Shown in pieces: positions 1 through 11,848 of a stretch of 64,000 nt of DNA; the stretch's first letter is position 1, and each line of letters opens with the position of its first letter. The notes below the pieces were generated by a model. It was not told the origin of the DNA. It did not search any database and saw nothing but the letters and a program-made list of their open reading frames with translations. Both the position numbers and the translations under genes were made by a program. The stretch is from Humulus lupulus (lineage: Eukaryota > Streptophyta > Magnoliopsida > Rosales > Cannabaceae), in contig NC_084796.1 of assembly GCF_963169125.1 (NCBI RefSeq), forward strand, positions 83,163,888 through 83,227,887, written 5' to 3'.

Positions 1-524
1 GGTCCCAAGGGCAAAATCGTCATTTGCCACATTTCCCGCTAATTCCTCGAGTAGTACTATAAGCTCCCAATTAATCCCGACATGCCCATTTAATTTCCAA
101 TTATTTTCCCATTACTCAATAAACCTCAAATATACCTTAAACTTCCCAAATTACCCCTACGCTCGCCCCGAGCCGGGTATTAAACCCTGTTGTGACTATT
201 CCGCCAATCCGCTTACTAGGATCGCCTCGAGTCGTATGCCGCAAATATATCCACATGATAATGTGGTCTCAATCATTTAACACATATAATCACATTTATG
301 CTTGCTACGGGCCAATATTACAAATTTGCCCATATTATCAAGAATGGGCCCACATGCATATTTAATACTCATAAACATGCTTCTAGATATATTCATATCT
401 TCTTATATATCATGCATGCCACATAGTCACGCATTTAATTAATTAATAACACATATATCCAACTATGCCCTCCAGACATGCTACTCAAGGCACTAAACCA
501 TATTAGCATTTCTGGGACGTTACA
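1..524 (-). repeat. End of a Tekay-type Ty3/gypsy LTR (minus orientation, cut by window edge)
   Basis: The stretch ends in the block read on plus as 'tattagcatttctgggacgttaca', the same terminal block found at the ends of the LTRs finishing at 24850, 29803, 37021 and 57667. On the minus strand the LTR therefore starts TGTAACG. It also carries the shared 'ctcgccccgagccgggta' module near 160-180 and the 'aggatcgcctcga' module near 220. No coding sequence is seen. Only about 520 bp are visible, so it could be a solo LTR or the LTR of an element lying to the left. A candidate TSD partner, aatcc (525-529), has no visible mate. Confidence 0.75.
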
Positions 525-924
525 AATCCTTGCTCAGCTGACGACCTTAGCAAAGGGTGTTTAGTTCTATTTTTCATGTTTTCCAATTTTTTTCTTGTTT
601 GTCCAAAGAACATGTTCCTTGTTTTTTGTTTTTACTTTTCATTACTTTGGCTCCTTGATAGACAAATAGGGAGAGTAGTTGGATTGGTGCATAGTTTTTA
701 TTTTTATGCTTTTCTATGTACGAATCTTGACACTATTTTCAAGGGGACTTGTGTGTTTAACTTTTTTCCAAAAAGTTGAAAAATCTTATCTTTGTTAGTT
801 TGCTTGTTTTGCAGGGGAAGTTCTTAGGAACATTTATTTTTTTTCTAACAAAGTGTTTGCAACAGGTTTTGAGCTCATATTGTTGAAAATATATTTTGTC
901 TAAAAAGTTGCCAAAGGAGGAGAT
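525..924 (+). mobile_element. 3' tail and polypurine tract of a copia-type element
   Basis: Non-coding, T-rich sequence that leads into the purine run 'aaaggaggaga' (913-923), placed directly before an LTR start. A PPT of this form next to a TGT-type LTR start is the usual 3' end of plant Ty1/copia elements. A 67-codon ORF at 576-779 is hydrophobic and low in complexity; I see no domain and do not call it a gene. The upstream coding body is missing, being replaced at 524 by the gypsy LTR. Confidence 0.5.
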
Positions 925-2255
925 TGTAAAATCCTATTTTGGCTAAACTTTTTAATAAATATATTTTATTATTTAATGGGTATTTTTTGATATTTTATAT
1001 TGGGTAATTAAGTATGATTGTGTCTCATTTTGGTAAAAATCAATTCTTTATTAAGTGCATCTTATATACAGTCAAGTTTCCTTAATTATTTATGGAAACC
1101 TTATCTATAATGATTGTGTGTATTAAAAAATTAATCTTTGTATATTTTTCCTCTATTTTATTTGTCTAAAATAAGGAAACTGAATGATGTTTGTGCCCAA
1201 AGGAAGGAAATTTCGGAATGAACCTAGTTGGGTTTAAAGACCAGGTTCGTCCATTTCCTGATGCTACAGAATGGTTGTGTGTCACATCTGGAAATTCCTG
1301 CGGTAAATGAAATGAGAAGTTATTTTGAGTAACTTCCCGATTTGGTCTGATTTGGGCCATTGACGAGATTGGCTGAATTAGAGGTTTCTAAACTCTATAT
1401 ATACTAGACCTAAGCAGCAATCATTCTCACTTCTTCACCATTCTAATATTTTATTCTTTTGAATAGTTATCTTATTTGTAAAGAGTAGCTGTTGTTCTAC
1501 TATCTCTTTGTTTTGTTTGTGCTTTGTGTTGTTTATTCTTAAGCAGATCATAAAGCATGTGAACATGACATACAAGTCTTTGGGAGAATATTTTTCACAA
1601 GACTTACTTCAAGATGAAGTGAGCACTCATCAAGATAAGAAGGGATTTTGTGCTCTTGGTGTTTATCAAAATCAGATTATTAAAGTGGAGTACTTCCTCG
1701 TTGCGACAAAGATTTAGAGGGAGTCTACTCTTGTATAAATGAACTGCTTTTTTTATTCTTGAGACTTTACTAATTGATTTTATCTTTGGGCGTGGCCCCG
1801 TGGAGTAGGTTTTCCGAACCACGTAAAAAACTTCTTGTGTCACGTTCAGCATTCTGTCCTGATATATCAGAATATCTGTCTGATCAAACAATTGTTTAAG
1901 AGTTCCGCATTAATTAAATTGTTTATTAAATTCAGTTGGTAATCTTAAAAAATGAAATTTCATCTCATACCTAATATATTAAGATCTCATGATTTGAGTA
2001 CATCTTGTGAATAAAAAAAAAATTCCACGATTACTCTACGTGCCCACACACGTCTTCAAGTGTAGAGATACATCTTAGAAGGTCTTGGTCTGAGTATTCA
2101 CAAGACTGCTTTGGATTGGATGTTCGTTGGAGTTACTAAAAGATAGCAAGGATTCTTAATTGTTCTACAACTGGTAATTACTTATCATTTTTTTCTATTT
2201 GATTAATTTTTTGCATATTAATGGATTCAGTATTTAAAGATTATTTAAATCATTT
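925..2255 (+). repeat. Copia-type LTR (3' LTR following the PPT)
   Basis: It begins TGTAAAATCC right after the PPT. A TATA-like 'ctctatatatac' lies at 1393-1404, with a pyrimidine-rich likely transcription start behind it. The 2030-2090 segment ('tgcccacacacgtcttcaagtg') resembles the 52285-52310 segment of the right-hand copia LTR, so the two are related. The exact 3' border is uncertain because the sequence runs directly into a minus-strand copia fragment near 2258. Short ORFs at 1508-1717 and 1604-1891 have no recognisable domain. Confidence 0.5.
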
Positions 2256-2257
2256 TT

Positions 2258-2480
2258 TTAAATCTCTGGGCCCGCCACCTCGTGATTTCCCTGTGCACAT
2301 GGTGAACCAATTATCAATAGTCTATTATGCCACAAAGTAATAAAATTAAAGCCAAACATACAACATGAAGATTTAGATGCATTATTATCAAAATTGTAGT
2401 CTTGAGTACATAATTTAATCCTTCCATCATAAACATACCCATTTCCCACAAACTAATTTCCATTAGACAAAATGAGTTAC
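2258..2480 (-). pseudogene. Copia polyprotein fragment: GAG-pre-integrase region
   Basis: The minus-strand frame contains GYVYDGRIKLCTQD followed by FNFITLWHNRL, which matches the 'G..Y.G..KL......LWH.RLGH' pattern of the copia GAG-pre-integrase domain. The GH expected after WHNRL is lost. Upstream, the same protein continues at 6944 after a solo LTR insertion. An in-frame stop lies at about 2436 (AAT-TAG before FVGNGYV). Integrase, RT and RNase H are absent: the sequence leaves copia homology near 2265. Confidence 0.65.
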
Positions 2481-3044
2481 TCTAACGACCCAGTAAAAAT
2501 GACCAGCATAATTGTGGGAAAACATACATCATTTGCGGAAAACATCTTACTTTCATTTAATTAAAAGACCCAAAAATCCGTACAAAAAAACTTTGAAATA
2601 CTTACTTAGTTTAGAAGCATGTGTATGCTTAAAATAAGATTATAGTATTTGAAACTTTAAAACAACCAAAACATAAACGACATAAAGTTTTTAAAAACTT
2701 AAAACTTGACAAAAGTGTAGCGACTTCCACAGCCGGGCCACATGTACATTTTTCATGACAAACTCCAGCACTCACTAAATCGTCTTGCATTTTTGCTTAC
2801 CTACAACATGAAACAACTAGGTAAGTGAAATGTTTAGTAAGAACAACTTATCATACATAGCATAAAGAAGAGAAACAGGAAGCCCTAATAGTGATCATAC
2901 AGATATTCAACCATATGTAGGGTGTCGGATGAACGAACCCTAACATACAATTCAAGAACATGTGAACGTCCTAGCAAACTTATGTTCATGCCCAATAACC
3001 AGATTTTGTAAATAAGTAAACCTGCACGCATAAAATCCCAATGC

Positions 3045-3515
3045 AAGTGTATATATACATATCATACATACTTGTCATAACCTACTCATATGATACTTGT
3101 CATAACCTACATACTTGTCATAACCTACATACATATCATACATACATATCATATATATATACATATATACTTGTCATATGACCTTAACTCATAACCTACT
3201 TGTCATACTTAACATGCATATCATACATATCATACTTGTTATCTTATCATACTTAACATGCATATCATACATATCGTACAGATCATCTTATCATACATGA
3301 CATGCATATCATACATATCGTACTTATCATCTTATCATTCTTAACTTACATATCATACTTACCATCATATCATACTTAACTTACTTATCATACATATCGT
3401 ACTTATCATCTTATCATACTTAACATGCATATCATACAAATCGTACATATCATCTTATCATACTTAACTTACATATCATACATATCGTACTTATCATCTT
3501 ATCATACTCAACTTA
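3045..3515. repeat. Degenerate minisatellite of 'atcatacatatcgtact'-type units
   Basis: About 470 bp consist of interleaved words catatcatac, atatcgtac, ttatcatctt and atcatacttaac, repeated with a period of roughly 40-60 bp after a more irregular start. Longer units, for example 'acatatcgtacttatcatc', recur near 3310, 3390 and 3480. It lies inside the solo LTR and is probably an LTR-internal expansion. Unit boundaries are approximate. Confidence 0.8.
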
Positions 3516-6145
3516 ATTAACTTACTAAACATACTCGGCACAAACACGGGTGTATACTTAACATACACTAGTTACTAAGACTCCTAGGAGAATTAAACAT
3601 GCTCTGATAATCTTAATGGCTTAACTTTGTAATCATCTTACATATGTGTTACGGAGTTTAACCGGACTCTTATATATGTTGCAGGTGTTAAATCAGACGT
3701 ATTACATATAACGGTGGCCAACCAAGCTTACTTAGAAAGTCACCGAAGGGGTCTGATGCTTGCTTACTTACTTATCGGGAGCAACCCAGTTCTTAATTAC
3801 TTGATACCGGTAGCCAGCCTGATGTGATAATCATAACTGCTTACCTTACTTATGAGTATGTGAACCTCCTTAGGACAACAGTCTTAAGTAACCTTCTAGA
3901 AGTAGTTTTCAACTGTGTACTTCAGTCTTTTATTAAACATAGTCATGTCATGTTGTAGCCAAACATTCATAAGTTTTCTTTCTAGTTGTCCTTCGAGGAT
4001 AAGTTTGATTCTTGAGTCCAACAAAAAAAGCTTTCTTGTGCAAATAACACTGTAATGGAATTAATACAGTGACTCAAATTAATTATGACATTTGATTAAT
4101 TAAGTTTATGTCTTTAAGTTCTGTGATTAAGGAGGAACTTAACTTAACTAATTTTCAATACTTTAAAAGCATTTGTTCTTAAACCTTAAAGCTTAAACTA
4201 TGCCCTTGAATTTATAGTCTTATCACATTATTCATAAAAAAAAATGTCGAAAAATAATGGTGCTAGAAATTTGGACATAAATTCACAATTGAGCCTAAGA
4301 AAAATTCCATTACCGCTTTCTTATTTTCTTTATAAAATAAAATATTAAACACTATCTCTCGATTTATTATAATTGTAAAGGAAATCGTTATGAAATTAGA
4401 AGTACCAAGTTTGAAAAATAAATTTTTATTTTACTAATATTTTTATTTTAAAATGTCCATTTTCAATAAATTAAGAAACTCACACAAGAGTACTATCTAA
4501 ATAATTTATTATCCAAAAAGATTTCATTTTCTCAAATATCCAAATAACAAATTTTAGTCCTAAATGATAATAACTTTTGTAAAAAGAATAAAGTCCTAAC
4601 TCACACAAGAGTACTATCTAAATAATTTTCAATAAAATATAAAACCTCATTATATTTTAAGTCACTTAAATCTTAACCCTTAATCCATGGAAAGATATCT
4701 TCTATTTACATTAAGAAAAAAAAATATGATTTGACTAGTGAATTATGACTTGAAGTTTAAAAACCAAATTTGTCCAAAACATAACTTGATTTGACAAGTT
4801 TTTAGAAAAATCAAAACTCACAATCTATGGGATATTTCTTAGTTACTCTTGCAGAGATTTTAATAAATATAAAAGGAGTCTAAATAAATAAAACCAGTTA
4901 AAATTGTTGATTTTAAACCAGCCAAAATGTTGTTCAAACATCCACTCTTCAAGCTATAAAATTTTCACTCCAACTTGCACATCAATCAAAAAAAGCTTAT
5001 AACTTGACCCAAACATAACGTTTTTGAGTGTTTCAAAATACTAAAATCAATTACTCTTCATAAATAATGAAATTCTAAAAGTCCAATTTGAAAATTTTAC
5101 AAATATCCTAGTATTTGGCCCGTTGGAAGCGACGGCAATAACACCATCTTGGCAGAATAGTTTTGAGCATCTAAGTTAGAAAATTCATAACTCCCAAACT
5201 ATAGAGAATTTTAAAAACAAAATCTTCATAGTATAAATATTAAATATACCAATAATCTCCAGTATCAAAACTGTCAGTCAACAATTCAGATTGCACATGC
5301 ATTTCCAAAACGCTCATAACTTAAGTTATAAAAAAACGTTTTTCAGTGGTTAAAGATGCTAAAATCATGTACTCTTCCTAAATAATTCATTAGGGAAAAC
5401 CTCATTTATAAACTAGGTAATGTAGGCACTGTAAAACCCTGTGGAAACTAGTTTAATGTTTTTGGTAGCAAGTTATTTTCAACAAAGTCTATGGAAACAT
5501 TGGATTTCCACTACCAAACAACCACAACGTACATGCATGAAAACTAAACAGCCATAACAACAATAATACACATAAATTAACTTTTTTTATCACCAAACAT
5601 GACCCAAAAACTCAGAGTGTAGGATCACTCAAAAAGATTTACGGTAAAGAATCAAGATTTTACCTTTGTATTCATGCTTTGAGTTTGGCTTCGAGGGTTT
5701 GGTTCTAAGCTTCCCAAATGCTTTCCAACTCCTAACCTCACCCCAATACCTCTTCAAGATGATATTATTCAATAAAAAGAAGGAGAAGAGAAGAAACTCT
5801 AAAATTTCAAAACCCTACAAAAACTTAGCTTTTCAATGTTAAAAGCTCCAAATAAGTCAAAGAAGCTCTTGGATCTTGCATGCAACAGTCCTAGGTTCTA
5901 TATCAAAGATCAAAGGGTAGCTTGAAGAGTGGAAACTCAGAAATAAATAGGGAAAAAGAAAGCCCTAGGTTCGGCAAAAGGAGACGAAAATAAAATTTCA
6001 TGAACCTTACCTCTTTTGTGACTTGTTTCTTAAAGATAAGCCTAGGGGCTTCAATGGCGGCTTTTCCTTTCCTTAGAGAGAGAGGGAACAAGAAATTTTG
6101 AGAGGAAATAGTGAGAAAAAGGGTCTGAATTTTGTAATTGGAATG

Positions 6146-6152
6146 AGAGATA

Positions 6153-6185
<33 letters not shown>

Positions 6186-6186
6186 G
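6146..6186. repeat. GA/GATA microsatellite
   Basis: A run of gagata units passes into an uninterrupted (ga)n tract. On the minus strand it is a CT tract about 170 bp inside the solo LTR, the kind of pyrimidine tract often seen near LTR promoters. Confidence 0.9.
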
Positions 6187-6943
6187 AAGTGGAAGAAGAT
6201 GAAGAAGAGAAATAAGTAGAAGAGATGCTTTTGAGCTCTAAAGTTTGACTTGGGAGTTAAAGAAATGTGTGCAATGATTACACAGTTAAATAAATAAAAA
6301 TAATAATACAACAAATTCTTCAATTCCCTTGTAGCCACCCCCTATAGAATGACCAAAATATCCTCCCATTCTTTTTTCTCTCCAAGCCACGCTTTTAAAC
6401 ACAAGTCCATTTTTTTGAATTTCCATTTTATTTTTAATTTTTCCTACTATTACATAGTTTTTGGGAAAATTAATCCTAATAAAAGTTGGTGATCATATTT
6501 TAAAAATATTGTCACATACATAGATAAATTTTTATGACCATTATTTATTTTGTCATAATCCCATACGTAGGTAAAATTGAGCATTTTACTTAAAATGCCA
6601 CAGAAATAGGAAATTTCCATAAAATTTCATTTCCATTTTCATTTTCAAAGTTTATAATTGTGTTAGCTCAATTTTCTTTATTTTCCATAATTGTTTTATC
6701 ACAGAATATGTTATCAAAGATTTTTACCCGTTCAGGGATTTTGACCTAGTTCGAGACCGAAGGTCTTAGTTTAATCAAAAAATCAATCTTATCACATATT
6801 GGCTAATACTTAACAACATAACATTCATGCAAAACATACAATATCCCTTACAATTATTTACATACTTGAAAATATAAGATTTCTCGAGAATTAAAATTCC
6901 CACAACCAAATTCTACCTGGTGCCCGGAACGCGGGGCGATACA

Positions 6944-8131
6944 CTTACTAGACTCAAACACCACTTTGACGGCCAATTTTCTAAATAAGTTTCCAATTAC
7001 AAGATTTTTACTCATGTCCGGAACATATAACACATTTGTAAGAAGAACTACCTTTCCGAATGTGAAGAAGAGATCATCATTTGCCCATCACCTAAATTCT
7101 ATGCTCATTCCCCATTTGGATTCCATTGCCATATTTTGTCTCTTCAAATGTCTTGAAGAATCCTATATGATAAGTTACATGAATGGTTGAACTAAATTCA
7201 TACCACCATCGTTGCACTTTCCCTTGGATGATTTTCACCTCACTCAACCCTTTTTTTGTTATGTTTACCTTGGATAAAAAATAAGTAAATTTTCAGAATT
7301 TGCATTCCCTAGCCAAGTGACCATTCTTCACATAAACAAAACAAGGGTCTTTTTCACCCTTGAATTTCCCTTCCTTCTTCTTAGGGCTAGGTAATCTTCC
7401 TTTTTTCATTGACTCTTATTTTAAGCTTTCCCCTTTGATTGAGATATTTTCTCTATGGTATTTCCCTTGGATGTCTCTCCATTGGACTCTTCCACACACT
7501 TGTCTCTATAAAGAGACTCATCTTCAGTCCTTAGGTGCTTAAGGATTTCTTCCATTGATATATCCTTATTTTTATGGAGAATCTTCTTCCTATAGCCCCT
7601 CGAAGATGATGGCAACTTGGCTTATATAGCACCCATAATAAAGGACTCCAGAAAGGTTATCTTTAGAGTAGATAACTTATTCACAATATCTTATAATTCG
7701 TGAACTTGTTGAAGTGGGGTGTTTCATCAAAAAATTTAAATTCCATGTATTGAGTTATGAGGAATTTTTTGGTACCTTCTTCTTCGACTTTATATTTTTT
7801 CTCAAATGCTTCCCAAATTTCTTTTGTCGATGTTGTGTTAGTGTAGAGATCATAGAGATGATCCAAGAAAGTGTTGTGGATGTGACCACGGCATATTAGC
7901 TCATCTTATTCGTTCTTTTTCCTCTTCTTGATCACTTATTCAGAATCATTGTCTTTTGGTACACTCAAATCCGTCAAATCATTGTCTATTATGTAGTAGA
8001 CCTTTAAATTTGTGAGAAGTAACTTGATCTTTTCTTGTCATTAAACAAAGTCAGAGCCATCAAATCGATCAAGCCTAACTAAATCTTGGGACATGAACTC
8101 GAGGGCTAAGATAGATGAACTTTCTTCCATG
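6944..8131 (-). pseudogene. Copia gag and start of protease (broken)
   Basis: The likely start is ATG at 8131 (MEESSSILALEFMSQDLVR). Then come a UBN2-type gag segment, DHLYDLYTNTTSTKEIWEAFEKKY near 7800-7866, a basic and acidic helical stretch ISMEEILKHLRTEDESLYRD near 7510-7570, and a CCHC-like knuckle at about 7305-7345 (CFVYVKNGHLARECKF, with the second Cys replaced). A protease-to-linker segment with VLYVPDMSKNLV occupies 6950-7190. Several stops and frameshifts separate the pieces. The order gag, knuckle, protease, then GAG-pre-integrase at 2258-2480 is that of Ty1/copia. The gene is dead and is split by the solo LTR. Confidence 0.75.
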
Positions 8132-8159
8132 GTGTGTAGGTTAGATTTTTGAAACAAGA

Positions 8160-8171
8160 ACCTTTGATATA
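8160..8171 (-). promoter_or_regulatory. Degenerate primer-binding site of the minus-strand copia
   Basis: Minus-strand 'tatcaaaggttc' lies about 30 bases upstream of the gag ATG and resembles the initiator-Met primer site TGGTATCAGAGC in its TATCA.AG core. The match is partial, so this is a placement by context. Confidence 0.35.
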
Positions 8172-8973
8172 AACAATCTTAGAAGAGAAATCTAGGGTTT
8201 GAGAATAGAATTTCTTTTATTGTTGGGAGTATAGCTTATGATGACAAAATTAGAATAATAATTCAAAATAATTAAACACAAGATAATCTCATAAACGATG
8301 GAAGAATAACACAACTTATTCCAAGGGAAAGAGAGGACCTTTTTTGAGAGAAACCCTAATTCCATAAAATCATAAAGTTATGATTTTATGTGATCAAACA
8401 ATGAGATAAACATGAAGGCTTGACACAATAGAATTGTTTTCTAAAAAACTGTATTCCTAGTCTGTCATAAGAGATTGCTTTAAGCAACTATAATGGTGGA
8501 ATGAGTTTTGGGATTCACAAGCCTCGGTCTTCAAACAAGTCAAGCTTTCTTGATGAAGATCTCGGAGAAAACTAGTAATCTTTGTGAGTTAGAGAGAGAG
8601 AGAGAGATGGTTTTAGAGAGAAAGTGGAGAGTGATCAATTCACAAAAATCTCATATGAACCCCTTAAATAGTGTAGGTGCTGTCATTAGTGTTAACCAAT
8701 GATATTAGAATATTTTTAAATAAGATTTGGAGCTAAAAACACGTAACTATACAGGTAGGCGACATGCCGCCTATCTGGGTTGTATCATCCTCGACAATCT
8801 AGTATTGGGTTTCCCTTCGTCAGTTGTTCAGATTTTAACACAAGTCAGAGTCATTCCTTGGTCTTACCCTCTCTCCATGGCGGGTGAAGACACTAACAAC
8901 GTTGGCATCATCAACCTCCTTGTCTTGCCTACGTCAATGGTCACAAAGAGAGCAGCCAACTAACCCCCCAACA
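8172..8973 (-). repeat. 5' LTR of the minus-strand copia
   Basis: On the minus strand it starts TGTTGGGGGG at 8973. It carries a TATA-like 'ctatttaagg' near 8666-8675, then a CT-rich stretch (GA repeat on plus, 8594-8610), and ends next to the primer site. Beyond 8973 the sequence switches to Tat gag. The mate LTR is not recognisable in the window, so the left border is approximate. ORFs at 8508-8702 and 8727-8963 lie inside it and show no domain. Confidence 0.5.
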
Positions 8974-9485
8974 AGGGTTCGAGCCTAGGGTGGTCATTGA
9001 TATTTTTGCTTTGGAGGTTGTGGACATCAATCCCCCTAGGTTGTTGACATCGATCCCCCTCTTCAGTTCCTCTTAAGACTGATTGGTGAGCGACTGACTA
9101 TTTCACCCCATTTTCGTTTATGGGAAAAGGTCGTCTAGGCGAGGCTTGGAAACCCTTTGCTATCAGGTAAAATGTTGCTTCAAAGGCGATGGTCACCTCC
9201 CTCTAATGTTATTCCATGTCTTGTTGCTAAGCAGCCTTTTTAGTTGCCACGACGGTGCTCTTTGCATGCAGTTGTGCCATTTCTTCCCTTAGGGATCTAG
9301 GTTCACATGAGGCTCTTCCTCCATGTTCATTGGAGATGGAAGATTTGGTAGGGCTACAGAGTCATTTTCTTTGGTTGGAAATCACGTAGGTGCCATGACC
9401 AGTGAGGGTACAGGTAACTTTGGGTAGTAGGTAAGGAAATTCAACTCAAGGATTCACTCTCTCAATGAAAGCACAACAGTGGTTT
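8974..9485 (-). pseudogene. Tat-type gypsy leader and gag N-terminus (truncated)
   Basis: Minus-strand leader 'tgctttcattgagagagtg' (about 9465-9485) is followed by ATG at 9396 and a decayed gag start containing REEMAQLHAKSTVVATKKAA and REVTIAFEATFY. The same segment occurs on plus at 42297-42665 (REEMTRLHAESIVTVTEMAT, REVTLAFEVEF), so the two are copies of one family in opposite orientation. At least four in-frame stops and one frameshift are present. The gene is cut at 8974 by the copia LTR. Confidence 0.6.
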
Positions 9486-9501
9486 TTTTTCAACTACACG
9501 A

Positions 9502-10665
9502 TGTAATAAATGAAGAGTTTTTTTGTCACTACTATAATCTAGACGTCAATCATCGGTCATGAGATGTCAATTCCGCTTAAACCGACTCAACACATGTTCA
9601 TAAGTCGGTTTACACAAAACAGACCTATCATGTATGTTAAAGGTTAGTATGAGAGATCAATTGCAAGGGCACTGACCTCTCATACCAGCATGGTAGATCG
9701 GTGCTTTATGAATCTACTTGTCACAAACATTTTTATTTATTTTACATTATTTGACTTTTAAAATATATTCATTTATTTAAACTATAAGTATATATATAAT
9801 TTATTAGTATATGAAATAAATGTAAAAAAAAATTATATTTATTAATATTACATTTCAATGTTTTGATAGATAAATTAATGAATCAAATTAATCAATGTTG
9901 ATGAGGTTTTTCACCAACAATGGATTAAGAAATCTGACAACAGGGATATTAGTGCTCTTCATTCTAAATTGTAATTAATCAAATGAACAATCTCTCAGAC
10001 ACTCACACCTAAACGTGGTACAGTTGTTAAAATCCACCTAGCCCATGAGACAATCATATGAATCTCTTTTAGGCTCTCGGTGAAAGTGTTTACTACAATT
10101 TCAATAGAGTTTTAGTATATAAAAAAGAAGCCCCTTTTCCTATCCATTCCCCTGACATTTATAGTGGGTGTTCCTAGACAGCTTTGGGTAACCGCATGCA
10201 TATATATGGTAAATAATCAATCAAAATAATATCCCATTTACATAGGGATATGATTGCCTATGGAATTTACATCTATTATCTCGGGTAATAAATGTGTAAT
10301 ACGATCTAGGCATTAATGAGTGTATAAGGAATCTCCAAGTCTTTTGGCATCCTTCAATGTGTGTCATGATCAGGCTTCCGTGACCTGAACACTTCCCTCG
10401 AGCTAGATGTTGAAGAGCTAACTAAACTTGACATGGGCCAAATTCAAACTACCTAAAAGGCGATCTAGTCATCATGCGTCTCGAACTAGGTTATTGGTGC
10501 AATAGGCGACCTTGAGATCATTTGGTTTATGTACTACAATGTTTGAATCGAACTACTCATGCTAAAGTTAGCTAGATGGTCTACCTGTTCCCTTTCTCCA
10601 TGCGCTTATCTGCCAGTTGTACTCTGAATTGGGTGATTCAGTTTGCTTTTTTTTGGGGTACAACA
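9502..10665 (-). repeat. LTR of a Tat-type Ty3/gypsy element
   Basis: On the minus strand it starts TGTTGTACCCC directly after a PPT and ends ...TTCATTTATTACA at 9502. The same end, 'ttcatttattaca', occurs in the plus-strand copy at 20871-20883. A minus-strand TATA-like 'ctataaatg' lies at about 10157-10165. A 'cactactataatct' start at 9527 and the AT-rich 9720-9880 segment may be a small secondary insertion. The LTR sits between a Tat body on the right, for which it is the 3' LTR, and a Tat leader on the left, for which it is the 5' LTR. Confidence 0.6.
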
Positions 10666-10678
10666 TTTTCCCCCCAAG
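10666..10678 (-). promoter_or_regulatory. Polypurine tract of the Tat element
   Basis: Minus-strand 'cttggggggaaaa' directly adjoins the LTR start TGTTGTACC. This is the normal position of the plus-strand priming site, and it fixes the element's direction as minus. Confidence 0.75.
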
Positions 10679-10928
10679 CTCTTGCTCATGCATGACGTCA
10701 CCTCTAACACGCACAGTAAGGGGTTATAGGCTTCGATTATGTTAAATCGAGCCCACCCACCACTTGAGTGTTAAACACGTGTCCGCTTGTGATAGGTACT
10801 TATTCCGGCTTCGAGTACTGTGACAACTATCTTGTCAACTAATTGCCTCCGTAGGGATTATTTAGTCTTGGGCTTTGGATCCCAAACTGACCTAATCGAG
10901 TGGCCCATATTGGTTCCTGAAGTTTACG

Positions 10929-10936
10929 TATAAATA
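10929..10936 (+). promoter_or_regulatory. TATA box in antisense orientation to the Tat element
   Basis: A consensus TATAAATA is followed about 30-60 bp later by a pyrimidine-rich segment (ttctcttttcttctcat, near 10980). It points right, towards the antisense ORF at 11849 and against the direction of gag-pol. Promoter activity is inferred from sequence alone. Confidence 0.45.
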
Positions 10937-11848
10937 AGACAAACATACTTGAACCTCACCACCTTTACATTCAAAAAATTTCTCTTTTCTTCTCATAGAT
11001 CTTTCAGAAACCTTCGACATCCTCCCATTCTTCAGAAGCTCTCATGCTACTGTCATCGAAACTATCATTATTTCCCTCGATCAACCATCTAAACTGTAAA
11101 TATTCCTATACCTTGTTTAAATTTCTCCCCCTTATTTTTTAATAAGTTTTATGAAATTTCTAGTATAGTTTCTTACTTTGGGTATGTTCGAGTTTGGTAG
11201 AGGTTTGTGATAGGCCAAAAACACAATACTAGGTTTTGTTAGATATAATGTGTGTAAAAATGGATAATTTTATGGGTTTTGAAAGAGGGTTGCCTGTGTA
11301 TGCATAGAAATTTTGAGGGTTTTTAGGTTCAGTTCTGGGTTGCTTAAGGGTTACGATTCCTTAAGCGGTTTTGCATTAAACCGCCTTCAAAAAGGTATTG
11401 GGTCTGGCACACAAATCCTGAAGCATCAGGGGATTTCCCGAGTTTATAGCGAGTGGCTATTGAACTCGTGTGGACACACACATTATTGCTACGAGATATC
11501 TTAGCTCATGTATATATTTTAGGTTGAATAGATCGAATTCAAACCCTCAAGTCATCATACCTTTATCATCATAGCAAGATTTTGTATTAGGTTGCCTCTA
11601 CCAAGCCGCTTTGATTGTTAGGCAAGCTAGATCATGGCCCATCAAAATAAGACGGTAATGAGATCCTATTGTCAAAGCAAGAGTAACGGCAAGAATTTTG
11701 TGTTTAAGACCCCTATTCCCCACTTTAGGCCCGTGGTGGATAGGGAGATCGTAGTTGACCCCAATGCATTTTTTGAGGCTAAGCGCATCGAATCCCGAAT
11801 AAAAGCTTAGGGAAAAGTGAACAAAATTTTGCTGAGCCATGGATCGAA

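Larger units (their letters stand above)
2481..6943 (-). mobile_element. Solo LTR (4.46 kb) of a gypsy-type element inserted in a copia gene
   Basis: The plus-strand ends are tCTAACGACC... at 2481 (TG mutated to TC) and ...GGCGATACA at 6943. Flanks are gttac (2476-2480) and cttac (6944-6948), a 4-of-5 TSD. The copia protein reads from 6944 upward into 2480 downward across the gap with at most about a one-base frame slip, supporting a clean insertion. No gag or pol coding lies inside. Contents are a tandem-repeat tract (3045-3515), AT-rich U3-like sequence and a GA run (6146-6186). The length is large for an LTR, so it may be a collapsed or expanded variant. Confidence 0.7.

Noticed and set aside
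576..779. Hydrophobic 67-codon ORF
   Set aside because: T-rich non-coding copia tail; composition alone gives Phe/Leu-rich frames. No signal-peptide logic, domain or gene context.
3045..3515. Regular repeats that might suggest a CRISPR-like array
   Set aside because: Units are AT-rich, degenerate, overlap one another and lack unique constant-length spacers; the context is a plant LTR.
11313..11504. ORF between the antisense TATA box and the antisense ORF, possibly an upstream exon
   Set aside because: No domain and no clear splice-site pair could be shown; kept only as part of the Tat antisense leader.
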